From Cupriavidus gilardii (GTDB taxonomy: Bacteria > Pseudomonadota > Gammaproteobacteria > Burkholderiales > Burkholderiaceae): DNA of 42,629 bases. Of this stretch, positions 40,440-42,629 are shown one piece after another. The stretch is taken from contig NZ_JABTYE010000033.1 in NCBI RefSeq assembly GCF_013314895.1, positions 1-42,629 on the forward strand, read 5' to 3'. Below the pieces are notes generated by a model. The model saw nothing but the letters and a program-made list of their open reading frames with translations, had not been told where the DNA came from and did not search any database. Every line of letters begins with the position of its first letter. The stretch's first letter is position 1. The position numbers and the translations under genes were made by a program.

Positions 40440-41969
40440 TCAGGCCTCGTAGGCGGTCTCGCCGTGCGAGGTAATGTCCAGACCTTCGCGCTCCTCGTCC
40501 TCGGGCACGCGCAGGCCGATCAGCAGGTCCACCAGCTTGAAGGCGACGAAGGCCACCACCGCCGACCACACCACCGTGGTCAGCACGCCTTCGGTCTGCA
40601 CCCAGACCTGGTGGGCAATCGAATACTCGTCCGACACCTTGTTGGCGACGTAGTCGTAGATGCCGACGCCACCCAGGCTCGGCGCTGCAAACACGCCGGT
40701 CAGGATCGCCCCGGCGATACCGCCGACGCCGTGCACGCCGAACACGTCGAGCGAATCGTCCGCGCCGAGCATCCGCTTCAGGCCGGTCACGCCCCACAGG
40801 CACAGCAGGCCGGCCACCAGGCCCATCACGATCGAGCCCATCGGGCCGACGAAGCCGGCGGCCGGGGTGATCGCCACCAGGCCGGCGACCGCGCCCGACG
40901 CACCGCCCAGCATCGACGGCTTGCCCTTGGTGATCCACTCGCCGAAGGTCCATGCCAGCACCGCGGCGCAGGTCGCCAGCAGCGTGTTGACGAAGGCCAG
41001 CGCGGCGCCGCCGCTCGCTTCCAGGCCCGAGCCGGCGTTGAAGCCGAACCAGCCGAACCACAGCAGCGAGGCGCCCACCATGGTGAAGGTCAGGCTGTGC
41101 GGGCGCAGCGCCTCGCGGCCGAAGCCGATCCGCTTGCCGAACATATAGGCACCGACCAGGCCCGCGACGGCGGCGTTGATATGCACCACGGTACCGCCGG
41201 CGTAATCGAGCGCGCCCTTCTGGAACAGCCAGCCGGCCTTGGCCGTAGCCGCTTCGGCCGCCGCAGCGTCGGTGTACGCATCCGGACCCGGCCAGAACCA
41301 GACCATATGGGCCATCGGGATGTAGGCGAAGGTGAACCACAGCACGATGAACACCAGCACGGCCGAGAAGCGGGCCCGCTCGGCGAAGGCGCCGATGATC
41401 AGGCTGCAGGTGATCGCGGCGAACGCGCACTGGAAGGCGAAGAAGCCCAGCTCGGGAATCACCACGCCCTTGCTGAAGGTCGCCGTGACCGCTTCCGGGG
41501 TCAGGCCCTTCATGAACAGCCGATCGGTGCCGCCGAAGAAGGCGTTGCCCTCGGTGAAGGCGAAGCTGTAGCCGTAGATGGCCCACAGCAGGGCGACCAG
41601 CGAGAAGATCACCAGGCACTGCATCAGCACCGACAGCATGTTCTTCGAACGGACCAGGCCGCCGTAGAACAGCGCCAGGCCCGGCAGCGTCATCAGGATC
41701 ACGAAGGCCGTGCACATCAGCAGCCAGGCGACGTCGCCCTTGTTCGGCGTCGGCGCGGCGGCCGGCGCCGCGGCTTCCGCGGCCGGCGCGGGGGCCGCTG
41801 CCGGAGCGGCCGTTGCGGCAGCCGGGGCGGCCGGCGCCGTGACGGCGGCCGAAGCCTCGGCGGCGGGCTTGTCCTGCGCCGCGGCCGGGCCCGACAGGGC
41901 CATACCTGCCGTGCCCAGCGCCAGCGCCATGGCGCCGGCAGTCAGCAATCGTTTGAACCAGCTAGTCAT
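40440..41969 (-). CDS. amtB: Ammonium transporter AmtB
   Basis: AmtB is a trimeric channel for ammonium. The 509-residue protein has a signal peptide (cut near residue 31), an Ala/Pro-rich linker at about 32-77, and 11 membrane helices. The twin pore histidines are His263 (GGTVVHINAAVAG) and His413 (DVFGVHGVGGIAG); Asp255 in LDYAGG is the conserved channel aspartate. The long linker before the first helix is not usual for AmtB. AAAGGG lies about 8 bp before the ATG. It is coded 64 bp after glnK, whose product blocks it when nitrogen is plentiful. Confidence 0.95.
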   Translation of the reverse strand: MTSWFKRLLTAGAMALALGTAGMALSGPAAAQDKPAAEASAAVTAPAAPAAATAAPAAAPAPAAEAAAPAAAPTPNKGDVAWLLMCTAFVILMTLPGLALFYGGLVRSKNMLSVLMQCLVIFSLVALLWAIYGYSFAFTEGNAFFGGTDRLFMKGLTPEAVTATFSKGVVIPELGFFAFQCAFAAITCSLIIGAFAERARFSAVLVFIVLWFTFAYIPMAHMVWFWPGPDAYTDAAAAEAATAKAGWLFQKGALDYAGGTVVHINAAVAGLVGAYMFGKRIGFGREALRPHSLTFTMVGASLLWFGWFGFNAGSGLEASGGAALAFVNTLLATCAAVLAWTFGEWITKGKPSMLGGASGAVAGLVAITPAAGFVGPMGSIVMGLVAGLLCLWGVTGLKRMLGADDSLDVFGVHGVGGIAGAILTGVFAAPSLGGVGIYDYVANKVSDEYSIAHQVWVQTEGVLTTVVWSAVVAFVAFKLVDLLIGLRVPEDEEREGLDITSHGETAYEA

Positions 41970-42033
41970 CTGAATACCCTTTTGTCGCTCTTTTCGCGCT
42001 TGTGTCGCTCTTGTGTTGACGTCCGGCGTGCCG

Positions 42034-42372
42034 TTACAGGGCGTCGCCGCCGGTCTCCCCGGTACGGATCCGGATGACCTGCTCGATCGGCGCAACGAAG
42101 ATCTTGCCGTCGCCGATCTTTCCGGTGCGGGCCGACTTTTCGATCGCCTCGATCGCGCGATCGACCACGTCGTCGGGCACCGCCACCTCGATCTTGACCT
42201 TGGGCAGGAAGTCGACGATGTACTCGGCACCGCGATACAGCTCGGTATGGCCCTTCTGCCGTCCGAAGCCCTTGACCTCGGTGACGGTGATGCCGGACAC
42301 GCCCACGTCCGAGAGCGCCTCGCGCACCTCGTCGAGCTTGAACGGCTTGATGACGGCGATGATCAGTTTCAT
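42034..42372 (-). CDS. glnK: Nitrogen regulatory protein P-II (GlnK)
   Basis: GlnK senses 2-oxoglutarate, ATP and ADP, is uridylylated when nitrogen is scarce, and otherwise binds AmtB. The 112-residue protein has the T-loop GFGRQKGHTELYRGAEY with Tyr51 as the uridylylation site, and TGKIGDGKIFV near the C terminus. The ATG at 42372 has AGGAGA about 7 bp upstream. The linkage with amtB gives the symbol GlnK rather than GlnB. Confidence 0.95.
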   Translation of the reverse strand: MKLIIAVIKPFKLDEVREALSDVGVSGITVTEVKGFGRQKGHTELYRGAEYIVDFLPKVKIEVAVPDDVVDRAIEAIEKSARTGKIGDGKIFVAPIEQVIRIRTGETGGDAL

Positions 42373-42438
42373 CCGTGTTCTCCTGACAGCGCGGCCCCGT
42401 TGCAACCGGGCGCGCGCTCGTGGTGATCCTGTTTCTGT

Positions 42439-42629
42439 TTAGAAAGTCTTGGTGAGCGTGGCGACCACCGTGGCCTTGCCCATGTAGCGGCCGGAGGTGT
42501 TGGTGTAGACGCCGCGCTTGGCATTGGTGTCGATGTACGCGACCGCCGCCGAGAAGCCGTTGCCCAGGTCCTTGGTCAGACCGAGCTTCCAGTCGGTGTA
42601 CGAGGCGTCCGCCACGTTCTGCACCTTCT
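42439..42629 (-). CDS. TorF-type putative porin, C-terminal part
   Basis: The last 62 or so codons of a minus-strand gene are present; its 5' part lies beyond the right edge. The alternating beta-strand pattern (DWKLGLTKDLGNGFSAAVAYID, YMGKATVVATLTKTF) and the terminal Phe are those of an outer-membrane beta-barrel. The sequence fits the TorF/Gcw_chp family that often precedes glnK-amtB in betaproteobacteria. It ends 66 bp before glnK and may be co-transcribed. A role in uptake of nitrogen compounds is inferred from location. Confidence 0.8.
   Translation of the reverse strand, partial: KVQNVADASYTDWKLGLTKDLGNGFSAAVAYIDTNAKRGVYTNTSGRYMGKATVVATLTKTF

Noticed and set aside
42373..42438. Sigma54 promoter for glnK-amtB
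   Set aside because: TTGCA occurs on the minus strand, but the GG at the -24 position is missing, so the match is too weak.
1..42629. CRISPR arrays, tRNA or rRNA genes, insertion sequences or phage genes
   Set aside because: I read both strands for spaced direct repeats, rRNA or tRNA-like stretches and transposase or integrase proteins and found none; the short arrays seen have no spacers.

Overview
The window is a high-GC, gene-dense chromosomal segment of a betaproteobacterium. The gene neighbourhoods (coxBA-ctaG-coxC with SURF1-ctaA-ctaB-sco, comF-trmL, secB-grxC-gpmA-ctpA-moeB, bfd-bfr-ptsIH-EIIA-gshB-gshA, amtB-glnK-TorF porin) are those of Burkholderiaceae, closest in style to Cupriavidus/Ralstonia. 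The genus is an inference from gene content and order. I see no rRNA or tRNA gene, insertion sequence, phage gene or CRISPR array.

Layout. 1-1426: 3' end of a PuuE-type allantoinase and a GntR/FCD regulator with a long Lys/Ala-rich N-terminal tail. 1493-5965 (minus): heme-copper oxidase assembly genes: SCO, heme O synthase CtaB, heme A synthase CtaA, an unnamed membrane-anchored CxxxC protein and SURF1; a divergent DUF2909 protein follows at 6026-6238. 6239-15697 (plus): a complete respiratory nitrate reductase operon narGHJI-ppiC-narK, with a perfect FNR-type box and a near-perfect 28-bp palindrome in its leader. 15753-20772 (minus): the structural cytochrome c oxidase genes coxC, DUF2970, ctaG, a 43-residue protein, coxA and coxB (with a fused cytochrome c domain). 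The nitrate operon therefore lies inside what is normally one continuous aerobic oxidase locus.

20835-30519: a DUF2244 protein, a BioC-like methyltransferase divergent from comF-trmL, a Bug-type solute receptor translationally coupled to gpsA, then secB, grxC, a membrane rhodanese, gpmA and the protease ctpA. 30596-34752: a MoeB/ThiF enzyme, the selD-selU pair for tRNA 2-selenouridine, and bacterioferritin with its ferredoxin under a Fur-like box. 34967-39922 (minus): EIIA-HPr-EI of a regulatory-type PTS, then gshA-gshB for glutathione. 40101-42629 (minus): a possible small RNA or attenuator leader, then glnK-amtB and the 3' end of a TorF-type porin.

Functional themes: the left half is respiratory (oxygen and nitrate, with heme A and copper assembly). 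The right half is housekeeping redox, carbon and nitrogen signalling. Many neighbours are translationally coupled by 1-32 nt overlaps. Short degenerate tandem repeats of 7-16 bp sit directly against start or stop codons at four places. The most novel-looking elements are the palindrome in the narG leader, the nested nar/cox arrangement, the unannotated transcript-like element before gshA, and several proteins of unknown function in the oxidase cluster.
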